A stretch of DNA of 64,000 bases from Ancistrus triradiatus (Eukaryota; Chordata; Actinopteri; Siluriformes; Loricariidae). Below are positions 10,902-23,479 of this stretch, in pieces. Both the position numbers and the translations under genes were made by a program. Within the stretch, counting starts at the first letter, position 1, and every line of letters begins with the position of its first letter. A model generated the notes under the pieces. The model was not told where the DNA came from. It saw only the letters and a program-made list of their open reading frames with translations, and made no database searches. The stretch is taken from contig JAJAGP010000361.1 in the NCBI GenBank assembly GCA_025084515.1, forward strand, positions 1-64,000, written 5' to 3'.

Positions 10902-12560
10902 AATCCTGCATCGCATCCTGTTTGTCTTGGCTCAGTTACGTCACGGGCGATGTGAAATGGCGTGTTTAACCTGTGGCACGTCTGAGCAGTATGGCCTCAG
11001 GCACGGGAAGGGAACGGCTTGGTGGTTAGTCATCTGATTACGTCAAAGGGCTCTTAAAGCTTTATTTAGCTGTGAACGCTTTGGATTTTACTTGGACAGG
11101 TTTAGCACTCTTCTATAGCTGCATTTAAAGTGCAAGACTAAATCAGTTTTGTATTTATGCTGAACATAAATCTATTTGCTTTATTGCTGAGGTGGCTTAA
11201 CTTGGACATGCAATGCTCACGTCATCATGCACCTTTGATATTGGTCCCTTTTTAAAAACCCATACTAAATTTGTTTCCAGCTTTATTTACACATTTTGCT
11301 TTACAGCATTCAACTAACAATGGAATGGGCAGCAGTCCAGAAATTTAATGACATTAAATTACAGTAATGGTGGTTTTGAAAGCTTGGGATGAGCCCCCTT
11401 CAGCTTTAATCTCTTTGGATTGTTTCTACCAGCTTTTCCACATTTAGTATCATTAAAACCTGGGAATTGGGTTAATCCACACAAAACAGTTCATCAATAT
11501 TAGTAATGTGAGGAAACTTAAGTATTCACCCACTGCTGTGAAAACAGTACATTTTAGTTCTGGTATCCTGGATTGGATTGGTGCAATTATGACCTTATTA
11601 AAGCCAAACTTATTTCTATAACATTTTTTAAAATGGCACATTATGTCAAAGCAGCTTCACAATTTTCTATTATTTAAGCCCAAGCCTAGGGCAACAGTGG
11701 TAAGAAAAAAAACTCCCTAAACAGTATAAGGAAGAAACCTTGGTAGAACCAAGACACAAAAATATACCAAACCTTTGCACAGGTTTTCATTACTATTGAT
11801 TTAGTTTCAGCCTCAATAAGAATTTAAATACAGTTTTTATTAAGCTCCGATCCGATCAGTACTGAGAATCTGCTGATATGATTAAAAATGGTAAAGCTAT
11901 TCCCGTAAATGCATTATTATGCCTTATACTGTATATACAGCTTACTATATCCATTTCTATAGACAGACAAAAAAACACATTAAGAAGACAATATGGAGGT
12001 TAGAGGTCTCTGATCACGCCCGTGTGATGTGAGCAGGACTTGATCTTGATCCACATGCCGAGATTCTTAATTTGCATACTGAATGAGTTTATCAAATATC
12101 TAGGGCTCAGTCTAGGTGTCTCTTATGTACTTGTGGCCTGGCCCAAGGCTAAGCAGGGTGTAACCGAAACAAACAAGCGTCAAGTGACCCAGTTCAGACG
12201 CAACAGGAATCCTCTTTTCCCGAGGCTGGAGGAGATCGGGCCTGTTGCGCAAGTCAGACTTTCATCAGAATGTGTTTGAACAATTAAAGCATCGTGACCT
12301 GATCAGAGGTCAGCCCGCTCTATCCGATCCTGCGCAGGGTCACAAGATTACCTTATCTGCTCTAGTCAACATGGACATGTGACTGAGGTTTAAAGGCCGA
12401 TCCCTATAAACCTGCTGCTGTCAACAAAAGAACTGAAAATATTATTTTATTTATAATTTAACCGATAAAAAAAAAAAACAGGAAATTAACTAGATTTGCA
12501 TTTCCTAACGGAACTACTATAGTGCTTGAAACTGGCATTAAGACAAAGTGAGTTTGCTTT
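10902..12560. other. Downstream of xbp1; one interspersed repeat
   Basis: At about 11640-11765 a stretch with CAAAGCAGCTTCACA, GGCAACAGTGG, AAAAACTCCCT and GGAAGAAACCTTGG matches a repeat widely seen in fish genomes (recalled). A relative of its other end is at 15305-15420. No gene seen in the rest. Confidence 0.55.
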
Positions 12561-12755
12561 TGCATTTATGTAGGCGTTTAGCACTGGACTATTGACAAGA
12601 AGGTTGAGGGTTCAAATCAAACTGCCAAGCTGTGACTGTTGGGGCCCTGATCAAGGCCCATAGCTGTCTGTTGTTAAAACTGTATGTTGTAAGATCGTAT
12701 CAGTTGTGAGTCGCTCTCTATAAGGGCGTGCGCTAAATGCTATTAGAGTATTTAT
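12560..12755 (+). repeat. tRNA-derived SINE (forward)
   Basis: It contains TTTAGCACTGGACTATTGAC, GGGTTCAAATC (B-box-like), CTGTTGGGGCCCT and GTCGCTCTCTATAAGGGCGTGCGCTAAATGC. Related copies are at 1350-1512 (reverse) and 13521-13640 (forward, shorter). Confidence 0.65.
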
Positions 12756-13384
12756 AACCACTTTCAGTCGAACCACTAACAGCTGTGACGCCTTCCCCTT
12801 GTTCACACTTCTGTTCCTCTGTAACGTCATGCTGCAGTATATAGTTTCCTGTGGGAGGAACTGATGTTTGGGTTCCGATGCAGCGACTTGTATGTAGGTC
12901 GAGTCAGTTTCTTTCATTCCAGATAAAACATTTTGTTATTTTGTTATGATGGAGGAGAAATGAAATGCAGAAATCAGCTGAAGGAAAACTCCAGCGTGCG
13001 CAATATCCTCTCCCGTTTCAGCCGCGGGACTTTCTGCTGGACCATCCCATTCGCTCAGATCCAGTCCTAAATTAGGGAGTGATAATATAGAGCTCATAAT
13101 ATGGAGCTTGAGTGTCTGTGCAAAACCGCACAGCGCAGGATGAGGTCTACAGTCATGGCTCGAGTTTCCGGCAAAGGGAAATACCCAGCAAGAAGAAACA
13201 GAGTGTGTTGTTTTTCTTTCGAAATTACGCGGAATATGGGAAGGAAAATTACAGATGTAAACATTTATAATGACCTCACATAACAAACGTATTTGGACAC
13301 CCAATGGGTTGCAAGTATTCTTAAGTTTGGGAAAATCAGACTCACTCACTGACTCACTTTTCACACCCACTTAATCCAATTCAA

Positions 13385-13640
13385 GGTTGTGGAAGGCTGT
13401 GCCTATTGGCAGCGTATGCATACACATTCACTCCCGGGAAATTTAGAGACGTCTTTGGAATGTGGAAGGAAACAGGACTACCAGGAGGAAATCCATGCAG
13501 ACATGGGGAGAACATGCAAACTCCATATAGGCAGTGGTTAAGGTACTGGACTATGGACCAGAAGGTCCTGGGTTCAATTCCCACCTCTGTCAAGCTGCCC
13601 CTGTTGGATCCTTGAATTGTAAAGATAAAATTAAACCAGG
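13385..13640. repeat. Two abutting SINE fragments in opposite orientation
   Basis: 13385-13520 is a reverse DANA-like body with GACATGGGGAGAACATGCAA. 13521-13640 is a forward tRNA-like head with GGTACTGGACTATGGACC and GGGTTCAATTCCC. The junction suggests one inserted into the other. Confidence 0.6.
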
Positions 13641-14861
13641 TTCCACTGCTGCCTTAGATGCAAGTCCTGGACCACAATGACCTGGGTTTGACCCAGCAGT
13701 GCCTTGTGGATTGGGTCGGGTTGGTCACTATACAGGGACATAGCCATCCCTGAAAGAGGGGAGAGTCCATACGGAGGATTATTGTCCTGGTGCTGCAACA
13801 GCACTCTGTTCAGGGTACATACATGGCATACAAGTGAGTCCCTGGACATGACCCAGACCACCCCAAAGAAGATAAATAGGGTTCAAAGTGTGACAAAAGA
13901 AAAAAAGAAAAGTGAAAATTTGTACTTGTATAAAACTTGTAACTTGTATAGGGCCCAGGATGAAATCTGATATTAAGTGACGAGGCCCGTTATAATTGTG
14001 GCTGTACACAATTTTTCAGTTGTGCACACCTGCATGGTTACAAAAGCACAAGTTTCAGATTCATGACTAGTTTCAGATTTCGGGGACCTGAGACAGAGAA
14101 CAGGGGTTAAATCTACACGAAGGCCCTGCAGGAAGCTTGCACACCAGTCCAGGTCTGTATTAATTCTACTGATGCAGTGGATGGAGATATCCAGACCGGA
14201 TAGATTAAAATAACAACAACAGAATAACAGAACAAACCAGGACATGACTGAGAGAACAAGAGGGCAAGAGAGGTGAGAAAAACACTGTCAGAATGTGAAA
14301 AAAACAGCAGCATATGCACTGTTCATTATGCAGTGCTGACCTTTAACGCATCAGATAGGATAAACACCATAATCAGACCCAAAAGCGAGGAGCTGCTGTT
14401 GCATTTAAAACGCTGTGACGCGAGCGTGACGTCAACAGAAACAAAGATGATCCCAGTGAAGATCCTGGGTTTGCGAATGCTGAAGTGATGCAGATGAACC
14501 CTGATGGCTAAAGGTGAGCTCAGGGTTGGTCTGAATTAATTATGCGTACTGGACAAAAACGTCTGCACACAGAAAAAGCAGCTGCTTGGCATATAGTGAA
14601 AAAAGAGATAAATCAGGTGGTGAGGAGAAAGCGTGAGACTGAGAGAAAAAGAGAGAGAAGAGAAATGAGAGCGAGAGCGAGAGAGACATATTTAGACAGA
14701 CACATAGAAAGTGTGAGTGAGAAAGAGAGAGAGCAAGAGAGAAATGAGATGGTAAGAAGAGAGAGCCAGAGGGGAGGGAAAGACGTCATTAACGATTCTC
14801 AACAGTCACCATGGTTTCGCTTCCTGTCCATGTGGCAAAACTCCTACACAGTCATGTGGAA

Positions 14862-14901
<40 letters not shown>

Positions 14902-15300
14902 TACTACATAGGAACAGCAAATATTGCGTCTCTTATTCTAAGCCACAGACTTTGGCCTTTTAGCGTCTTCTGCAAAAATGTTACGCTACTGTTTAAGTTG
15001 TGCTGGTCTAAATCCTCATGCTATCGTGTCTGGGTAGGGGACGACGCTCGGGAGATCATCCTCTGGTGCTGCAACAGGAACGGCCTGCCAGCTTATGCCT
15101 GTGCTAGCCAATTCCTGACCCCTCCCACGTAACTATACCATTACAGGAGGTTGCGAGTTTGTGTGTGAGTGTACGTTTATATGTATGTGACGGTTGTGAA
15201 ATGTGTGTTAAATGAACACACACTTCAGTTTACTAAACATGCACATTTGGGCCAGCATGGTCTGACCAATGCAAGGGCACAGCCGTGTGTTGTTGAGTGT
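13641..15300. other. Intergenic; SINE-like, purine-rich and (CT)n sequence
   Basis: 13645-13870 is repeat-like with a B-box-like GGGTTTGACCC. 14640-14780 is GA-rich low complexity, and a (CT)n run covers about 14862-14898. The 196-codon plus-strand frame here is generated by the GA and CT tracts. No gene supported. Confidence 0.45.
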
Positions 15301-15304
15301 AAAC

Positions 15305-15420
15305 TACAAATCAAGTCAAGTCAAGTCATTTATATAGGACTTTTACAATGGAATATTGTCTCAAAGCAGCTTTACCATTTTGGTATATATTCTAATGTCC
15401 AAGGCCTATCCCAAATTGAG
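15305..15420 (+). repeat. Interspersed fish repeat, one end
   Basis: It starts with the tandem CAAGTCAAGTCAAGTC, then TTTATATAGGACTTTTACAATG and TCTCAAAGCAGCTTTACC. This is the characteristic start of the family whose other part is seen at 11640-11765. Confidence 0.6.
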
Positions 15421-15596
15421 CAATCAGCTGGATCCCACATTTTGTCTTCGTATACTTTATGCACTGCGCAGTCCCTGTTGTTGCTTTGGAAGCCACAATA
15501 TTCTCGTCGACTGCCAGCTTCCTCCTTGGCTGGTAATGCATTTGGCAGGCTAGGAGAATCTCATCAAAAAGAGGCCTGATCCTGAAGAGCTCATCA

Positions 15597-16390
15597 TACT
15601 GCCTAGTTGATTTTCTTCTTGGCGTCCTTCTCCGGATCGCTGAGGTGCAGGTTCCAAAACAAAGCCCTGAACCTGTCTCTGGTCATAACGATGGCAAGAA
15701 GCATCACAGACAGGATGTGATTGTGTTCCCAATAGTCCCGAATTCTCGACACCAACGTCATGTATATGAGGAGGCCCAAGAACTTGTAAAGTTCCTCCAC
15801 TCTGACGTCAGCCCACTTGTATTTCTTACCCATTTCCCGACTTGTTGTGGCATGTTTGTTGGTTTGTGCAGAGAGTCCGCACCTCGTTAGCTTAACTGTA
15901 CAGAGTTTAGAGATGGACGTTTAGAAAAGGCTTGAAGGCTCTGAGGCTTGAACCTGAGCCTGTGAGGTGGTGGTTGGATAGAATTGCTGCTGCACCACCT
16001 GAGCATCCTAATCCTGTTAATATTTTATTAAAATATGCCTCTTTACTAGTGTTAGTTGAATACGCTGGAGGATGTAAACTTAAATTTAAGAATAAACGAT
16101 AGTTTTGTTAAACGTCATGTTATTATAATGATGTCTTTTGTTAAGTAAAGAACCAAAAGAGGTGATTTGCACTAAGTAGTGTTACTAATTTGAGTATAAA
16201 AATGAAACAGTACCGTTTCAGCCCTCAACAAAAGCAAAGCAGCTGGATTTTCTCTCACCTCATGTCAGCTCTGACAAACGAATCCAAGTCGTAGTTCTCC
16301 GGCTCACTCTCCGACTCTGAGGAGAAATCCCCAAGCTCATCACCTTCAAGCTGGAACAGAAGCTCTATGGCTTTCGGGATGTTTAAGATT
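15597..16390 (-). pseudogene. piggyBac-type transposase remnant
   Basis: On the minus strand two pieces survive. At about 16390-16255 an acidic N-terminal stretch reads LEGDELGDFSSESESEPENY, typical of piggyBac transposases. At 15833-15603 comes KWADVRVEELYKFLGLLIYM, then DYWEHNHILSVMLLAIVMTR and DRFRALFWNLHLSD, matching the start of the piggyBac DDE domain (PGBD4-like). Between them and after them the frame is lost; the catalytic aspartates are not seen. It is a decayed fragment, not a host PGBD gene, as far as the window shows. Confidence 0.8.
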
Positions 16391-16821
16391 CCCTTCATCT
16401 TTTACAAACGAGCACTAACAAAACTTCTGTATTATTGTTTACGATCGTACAGTTCAGCCTGCGCATCTGAATCAGCACATTCCAGCCTTTTTTTAGATGG
16501 CAGCATTCCGATAACAGCAGCGACTGTGCAGTTGAAGGATGAAACAGATTTTTATCTAATATATTTCTTTGAATATGTCTCCGTTTCTGCGCGTTTCTAC
16601 GCGCTTCGCCGTTAAAGAGGCGGATTGTCGGTGAGAAATGATGCATCTCGATCACGCGGACGAGATCGACGGCCTCACGTTTGAAGTAAACACAACAAAC
16701 AGCTTATAAAGACAATAATAAGGATAGTCCTTGGGGCATTGGTGTACAATTACATATTAAACTTTATGCATATGTATGTTTGTAGTGTATCTTCTGTATA
16801 TTTATTACATATTATTTGTGG

Positions 16822-16975
16822 GTGGCAGTGGTATAGCAGCTGCCTCGTAGCTCTAGTTTGCATGCTCTCCGTTTGTCTATGGGGGTTCTTCTGGATAGTC
16901 TGGCCTGCTTTCCCAATCCAAAGACATGCACTAGGTCGAGTGGACACTCTAAAAGTGTCTCAGTATGTGTGTGTG
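16822..16975 (+). repeat. DANA-like SINE fragment (forward)
   Basis: GTGGCAGTGGTATAGCAGC, TAGTTTGCATGCTCTCCG and CCAATCCAAAGACATGCAC follow the DANA/SINE order: tRNA-like head, then the CATGTTCTCC body, then the AAAGACATGC block. Confidence 0.65.
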
Positions 16976-17662
16976 TGCACGTGTGTGCATTTGCCTTGCG
17001 ATAGGCTAGGTTTATTAGACATCCAAAGGTGTTTTAATAACCAGTCGCTACTGTATTCACTACTCAATATCAGGTAGCCAACTTATCTATCCAGGTGACC
17101 TTTTTCCATGGCCCCGAGGTCCAGTTTCAGCATTCCCACGAACAATGTCGATGCTTTGATGGTGGATAGGCTTTAGCACTCTGACCGGTCTGTGGCTGTG
17201 TGAAGTGAGACATTCCTCATGTAACCAGCATGAATATTTTTTAATCTAGTGCAACAGTACGTCTTCTGTCAATTTGGACCAGATAGGATAGCTTTCGTTA
17301 CAATTATTTAAAAACAGAGTGTGGGGGCTTCACCAGTGGAAACTGTGTGTGCAGGAGGTATGTTCTCACACACACACACACACACACTCAGACGAACCCT
17401 GGTGGACACACATGTTCAGTTTCTCCACTGTGTGCTACCCGTAAGTGCAGAGTAAATATTGGATTTTCCATGGAAGAGAGACATTTGTGATATTGATATA
17501 GTGGGAGAGAAGGACATGTTGAACAAACAACACAAAGTTCCACTGTTAAGAATACACACACTCACACACAGTCTTGAACACCACTGGTATTAAAGGTCTG
17601 GCAGAAAGCAAACAACCACTTACATCCATAATGTCAACTTTATTAAATAAATTTTCTCTGTT

Positions 17663-17668
<6 letters not shown>

Positions 17669-17734
<66 letters not shown>
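17669..17734. repeat. (CT)n microsatellite
   Basis: About 33 uninterrupted CT units. Smaller (CT)n runs are at 14862-14898 and 59128-59168. Confidence 0.95.
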
Positions 17735-17738
<4 letters not shown>

Positions 17739-17859
17739 ATGTAGTCCTATTAATGAACACACTGTAGTAAATGCATTGCTTATTAGAATGACATATACAT
17801 ATATTCTGTTATGTTCTACACAATTATCTCGGAATGTATCAGCTTTGGACAAGGCACCA

Positions 17860-18062
17860 GTCCACACACTCACTCAATCACTCTGAGACACTGTACAGAT
17901 CCCAATAGACCTAACACAGGCATTTGGAATGTGGGTGGAACTAGAGACACGGGGAGAACATGCAAACCTCATGCAGACACCAGCCTGGCTGTGACTCAAT
18001 CGAACCTGTGTCTCTGGTGCCATCAGGCAGCAGTGCTAACCGCTGTGACACCGTGCTGCCAT
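17860..18062 (-). repeat. tRNA-derived SINE, nearly complete (reverse)
   Basis: Read on the minus strand from 18062 it begins GGCAGCACGGTGTCACAGC and GGTTAGCACTGCTGCC (A-box-like), then GGTTCGATTGAGTC (B-box), then TTTGCATGTTCTCCCCGTG. This is the head and body order of DANA-like SINEs with an RNA polymerase III promoter. Confidence 0.75.
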
Positions 18063-20129
18063 CAAACGGGCACCTCGACACTCACAACTTGGGTATCGAT
18101 TTGATCTGCCAGTAAAATGTAACTCTCTCGCCGAGGGTAAATTCTGCTGGGAAATTACCCAGACACCCTCGTGCTATAACCAGGCCTCTGAGCGAAAGAC
18201 TCGGGTGTGTTAGGACCTACAAACAGAAAGGCATTCCAGAAATTTCCCCACTCTCCCTCCACCCCTGCTTTAGGCCTCCTGGCTGGCTGCCACTGTGGTC
18301 AATACCCCCTTTCTCCCCACTTGCTGTAGGAATTGAGCTGTAGCTACAATCTTAAGCAAAAGTTCAGGCTTCCCTTGGCAAACAAGTTACACAATCTCAG
18401 CTGGAACAAACCAAAAGACCATGACCTTCAGTGAACCTGTGTGACAACAATTTTCCAGGATTCCAGACGATCCTTTAGTGTTTATGTAAATTCTCAGGAC
18501 TTACCAGGGGCCACTTTTGTGTAAGGCTGTATCACATGACAATTAATCTGAATAGTGATAGATCTGGATGGCTAATACAATATACAGGATGCTGAGTTCA
18601 CTCCAGCTGTATGGGCACTGTCTGTGAGGGGTTGGCATGTTCTGCTTCACATAAGATTGCATAAGTTTCCTCCCATAACTCAAAAACCTACCCATAGGTG
18701 GATGTTCTTAACATTTTCTAGGCTTATCAGGATATGGTGATGATGAATACATTAACCAAAGTCAAAGATGAAGCTTCCGCAGTGTGAAGTGGACATAATG
18801 TCTGTTTACGTTTCCATTTCTAAACACACACTTCACTTTAGTCCACGCTGCAAACGTGATCCAGACAGGTTACAAAAACAGGATTCAAATCTCCAGCCTC
18901 CTGAATGACAACAGCAGATGTTCACATGGTACACAACGCTTAAACATGTATCACAGATGTTATGTTTACCTTTAAAGCAACGACTGCATTGCTAATGCTT
19001 GAAATCAATTAAATATTTTATGTGACCTTAATGAGATAAGGAGCAGGAGCTATCTGTTGGGTCTGTGGTTGACTTTGCTCCATAACCAGCAATCGTAGTC
19101 GTTTGCTGAAAGCTTAACTGCATTCTCTCTCACTATCTGCAACACAAAAAGACAAATGAGGTTTTATTCACATAAGATTTTCATCCCATTTTTGCTATTC
19201 AGGGTCACGGGAGGTCCAGAGCCTATCCCAGAATGGAAAGCGATTTCCGTTTTCAATCACCTGCCTCTTCATGGAGGTCCCAACAGCAGCAACATCGCAG
19301 ATCCTCCCTCATACTTAACGGTTAACAGCAGGGATTAGGTTTTCGGAATTTGTGTGTCTGTTCAAAAAGTCTGTTCAAAAAGTTTCAGCAGACACTTCTA
19401 TTTGTGGCTAGATGAAAGAAAAGACTTTCTTCTGACACGCCTTTCTAAATTGTTGGTTGACATGAAAGTGGCGTCTAATTATAGACCTGGATGCATGGGG
19501 GTAAAATACAGTCAGTTCCTCTTCCAGAAGCTTCATTACAGCTCCAATTGTTTTAAATGTCTTTGTTGTTGTAACCGTGGATCTAGACATGGAGCCATTC
19601 TTATAGAAAGATTAACATCTTCTCATATCATTGTGTATTCTTCATTCTTCTCCATGTTGTTCCTAATATGTCCCCATGTCCAACCTGATATTTATTCTAT
19701 ATTTATAACTTCTTAAGTGTTCTTAAAGACTAAGCTGAGTTTAACGTAAAGTGAAAATGCAAGGTGGGTGGGTGCAAATTTTTCTGGAGTTGACCACATA
19801 ATGTAGTATAGTATGTTCTTATCTTTTCCACTTCTCTAGTTCTGTCTTTTGTTCCTGCCTCATCTACTACCTTCATCACAAATGGACCAAGATTAGCCAT
19901 TATAGGACCAGATATTATTTGGACGAGGTACAGAAAGTGCAGATAAAGGGAGATGGGTTTAGGGTTAGGGTGGGGATGAGGGAGTGAAAAAGATGAAAAG
20001 ACCTAATGACAGATTTGCCCCACCCAATAAGGATACGCTGCTTTAATGACCCCCTCAGTTCCTCACTGATTACATGCTGCACTTACTGAAGGCCAGTCTG
20101 AACCTGCTGCAGCTATAGAGACACTGTGA

Positions 20130-20167
<38 letters not shown>

Positions 20168-20465
20168 CCAAATGTACCAGCAGTCATAACATCTCAGTGC
20201 CACAGTCTGGATAACTGAAACTGCATTTCACGCTCATAAAAATATATATTTTAACTAAATTCAAAGTGCATATCAGTTCGGAGTTCAAAAGCCATCTTTA
20301 ATTTTTCCCTTTCAGATAAGTACTGGTTCTATTTTAAATCACACTGTGAGGGATAGTGGGACCTCTAAAGAAAGAGTCGGTCATGCACATCTGGTTATCT
20401 AGTGTACACTTCAAGGGCAAATGTGAGAAGGCTGTAATTTGGAGGTTATAAATGGCTGCAGGGGC

Positions 20466-20533
<68 letters not shown>

Positions 20534-20655
20534 TTGTGTCTAGACAGCAAAGCACCCATAGTAGTGTGCTTATGATTTACATTAATGCAAATGCTCCTAA
20601 ACCATTAACAAGTTAAGTTTTACATTTACGTTTTCAAGTGTTGTAATATATAATA
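18063..20655. other. Intergenic; SINE pieces and (GT)n
   Basis: A forward DANA-like fragment lies at about 18590-18745 (GGCATGTTCTGC, CATAGGTGGATG). (GT)n runs lie at 20134-20164 and 20467-20531. 19340-19740 may be an old transposon, but no family could be named. Confidence 0.45.
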
Positions 20656-20659
20656 TTTA

Positions 20660-22258
20660 CAGTGGGGCAAAAAAGTATTTAGTCAGCCACTGGTTGTACA
20701 AGTTCTCCTACTTAGACAAATGACAGAGGTCTGTAATTTTCATCATAGGTACACTTCAACTATGAGAGACAAAATGAGAAATAAAAATCCAGGAAATCAC
20801 ATTGTAGGATTTTTAAAGAACTTAATTGTAGATTATGGTGGAAAATAAGTATTTGGTCAGTAAATTTGGTTCAACTCAATACTTTGTAACATAACCTTTG
20901 TTTCCTGTAAGTCTTCACCAGGTTTGCACACACTGTAGCTGGTATTTTGGCCCATTCCTCCATGCAGATCTCCTCTAGGGCAGTGATGTTTTGGGGCTGT
21001 CGCTGGGCAACTCGGACTTTCAACTCTCTCCACAAATTTTCTATGGGGTTGAGGTCTGGAGACTGGCTAGGCCAATCCAGGACCTTGAAATTCTTTGTAC
21101 AGAGCCACTCCTTCGTTGCCCAAGCGGTGTGTTTGGGATCATTGTCATGCTGGAAGACCAGCAGTCACCATTTCATCTTCAATGCTCTCACTGTTGGAAG
21201 GAGGTTTTGGCTTAAAATCTCACAATACATGACCCCCCGTTCATTTTTTCCTTACACAGATCAGTCGTCCTGGCCCCTTTGCAGAAAAACAGCCCCAAAG
21301 CATGAGGTTTCCTCCACCCCCATACTTCACAGTAGGTATGGTGTTCTTGGGATGCAACTCGGCATTCTTCATCCTCCAAACACGACGAGTTGAGTTTTTA
21401 CCAAAACGTTCTATGTTTGTTTCATCTGACCACATGATATTCTCCCAGTCCTCTTCTGGATCATCCATATGTTCTCTGGCAAACTTCAGACGGGCCTGGA
21501 CATGTACTGGCTTAAGCAGGGGGACACGCCTGGCACTGCAGGATCCGAGTCCCTCTCGGCGTAGTGTGTTACTGATGGTAGCCTTTGTTACTTTGGTCCC
21601 AGCTCTCTGCAGGTCATTCATCAGGTTCTTCCGTGTAGTTCTGGGATTTTTGCTCACCGCTCTCATGATCATTTTGACCCCACGGGATAAGATCTTGCGT
21701 GGAGCCCCAGATTGAGGGAGATTATCAATGGTCTTGTATGTCTTCTATTTTCTTACAATTGCTCCCACAGTTGATTTATTCACACCAACATGTTGTAGAT
21801 TCACACTTCCCAGCCTGGTCCAGGTCTACAATTTTTTTCCTGGTGTCCTTTGACAACTTTTTGGTCTTGGCCATGGTCGAGTTTGGAGTCTGACTGTTTG
21901 AGGATGTGGACAGGTGTCTTTTATACAGATAACGAGGTCACGAGTTCAGATAACGAGGTCAATTAATGGCATTAATAAAGGTAACGAGTGGAGGACAGAA
22001 GAGCTTCTTAAAGAAGAAGTTCAGATCTGTGAAAGCCAGAAATCTTGTTTGTTTGTGGGTGACCAAATACTTATTTCTGCCATGATTTAGAATTAAATTC
22101 TTAAAAAATCCTACAATGTGATTTCCTGGATTTTTTTCTCTCATTTTGTCTCTCATAGTTGAAGTGTACCTATGATGAAAATTACAGACCTCTCTCATCT
22201 TTCTAAGTAGGAGAACTTGCACAGTCAGAGGCTGACTAAATACTTTTTCGCCCCAGTG
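20660..22258 (-). mobile_element. Full-length Tc1-like element (copy A)
   Basis: Outer ends CAGTGGGGCAAAAAAGTATT (20660) and its inverse ending GCCCCAGTG (22258), each flanked by TA, the Tc1/mariner target. The inner parts of the ends, with CATAGGTACACTTCAACTATG on the left, also recur inverted, giving long terminal repeats of roughly 200 bp. The interior carries a minus-strand transposase gene. Length about 1.6 kb fits full-size fish Tc1 elements. Confidence 0.92.
20950..21880 (-). pseudogene. Tc1-like transposase, broken (copy A)
   Basis: Transcribed leftwards. The N-terminus reads MAKTKKLSKDTRKKIVDL near 21880, then a stop appears in the first DNA-binding helix region. A long open part (21672-21241) contains SKNPRTTRKNLMNDL, the second helix-turn-helix, and MWSDETNIERFG, which carries the first catalytic aspartate of the DD34E triad. 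A frame break follows near 21241. Downstream the third acidic residue region is recognisable only in other frames. It is not able to make a whole transposase. Confidence 0.85.
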
Positions 22259-22314
22259 TATGTTTCCTCTTTCCACAGTGAAAATGAAAAATCATTTTAC
22301 AATCATTTAAGATA

Positions 22315-22823
22315 CAGTACTGTGTAAAAGTCTTAGGCCACCTTTAGATTTGTTGTTTCGGCAATGATATGATGACAACACCTTGTCGACGACTGGACCC
22401 CAAAATTTCAAACTTGGATTCGTCACTCCATAATCCTCTTTTCCACTGATCTTAATTCCAATTTTTTTGAACTTTACCACATTTTATTTTCCACAATGTT
22501 CCTCTTGAAAAAGTGTTTTTTGGCTGCTACCTTTTCAAAAAGACCATTCCTGTTCAAGCTTCTTCAGACTGTAGAACTTGGCATGCTGATTAAGCTCCCA
22601 GATGCAGCTTTTGCTCAAATGTAACCACAGGACACACTAAATACTCGCCACTGTAGCCTTATAGGTGTTTTTCCAATTTTTCTCAGTAGCATAAAATTTT
22701 CCTGTTTTTTTCTGATTGAATCCCAATAAAGAGACTCAGAAATAATTATATACGGTCATTATACCATTGCTAAAACAATGGTATGTCTAATCTAATAGTG
22801 GCCTAAGACTTTTCCACAGCACT
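22315..22823. mobile_element. Tc1-derived MITE (copy 2)
   Basis: Ends CAGTACTGTGTAAAAGTCTT and AAGACTTTTCCACAGCACT are inverted, with TA beside each end. It is about 0.5 kb and keeps blocks shared with 2970-3410 and 40712-40905. It starts only about 55 bp after the Tc1-like copy A. Confidence 0.75.
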
Positions 22824-23350
22824 ATATATTACTGTAATGAATTTTTGTGCTATCCAGCCTACAATGTTAGTTAGAATGAACACAAGAAATTATAAATTGT
22901 CGCTTTGATAAATTGTTATCATAAACTAATGATTCAGGTTCAAGTTTAGGCTTCCCAGAAATCATCCTACTCTCTTCATATTTTCACTACATTGGGTATA
23001 ACACAATATATAATAAACCAACGGTATACTGTACTACGGTAATTACATCAGTTTTTGTACTTTACTTGGCTATTATTTAAATATTGACTTTACTACATTT
23101 TGAAAGGAACAAGGATACTCTTAATCCAGACCCTTTTCCCATCGCAAACCTGAAGACTCGGCTGCACATCCTCCCGTTCAACCCCGTTACCATAGCTTCG
23201 AAAAAGAAGTCTACACGTGGGCGCTTCCATTACGTTTGTGAGTTATTTTTTTCAGTTCAGAAGTTCACTTTCTCTGTTGCTGCAGAAGTACATTCACAAA
23301 CTAAAACATTAAAATGTGGTTAATTATTTTCTTTCCATGCATTTACTGCT
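22824..23350. other. Downstream side of ccdc60; terminal exon not found
   Basis: The last ccdc60 exon recognised ends at 23480 with an intact donor (GTACC), so at least one more exon should lie to the left on the minus strand. No minus-strand segment here reads like the known vertebrate CCDC60 tail. Confidence 0.4.
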
Positions 23351-23354
23351 ACTA

Positions 23355-23365
23355 TGTGTGTGTGT

Positions 23366-23397
<32 letters not shown>

Positions 23398-23456
23398 CTG
23401 TGTGTGTGTGTGTGTGTCTGTGTGTGTGTGTGTCTGTGTGTGTACGTGTGTATGTA
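23355..23456. repeat. (GT)n microsatellite, interrupted
   Basis: Runs of TGTG broken by TCTG. It lies 24 bp beyond the donor of the last ccdc60 exon found, so the transcript has (CA)n there. Further CA/GT runs in this gene are at 23680-23700, 23775-23808, 24581-24620, 24683-24701, 24821-24868 and 26523-26568. Confidence 0.9.
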
Positions 23457-23479
23457 GGGGTGCAGAGGTAGTTTGGTAC

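Noticed and set aside
14542..15132. 196-codon plus-strand frame rich in R, E and K
   Set aside because: Produced by GA-rich and (CT)n low-complexity tracts.
17860..18062. tRNA gene
   Set aside because: A- and B-box-like motifs belong to a SINE head; no full cloverleaf was seen.
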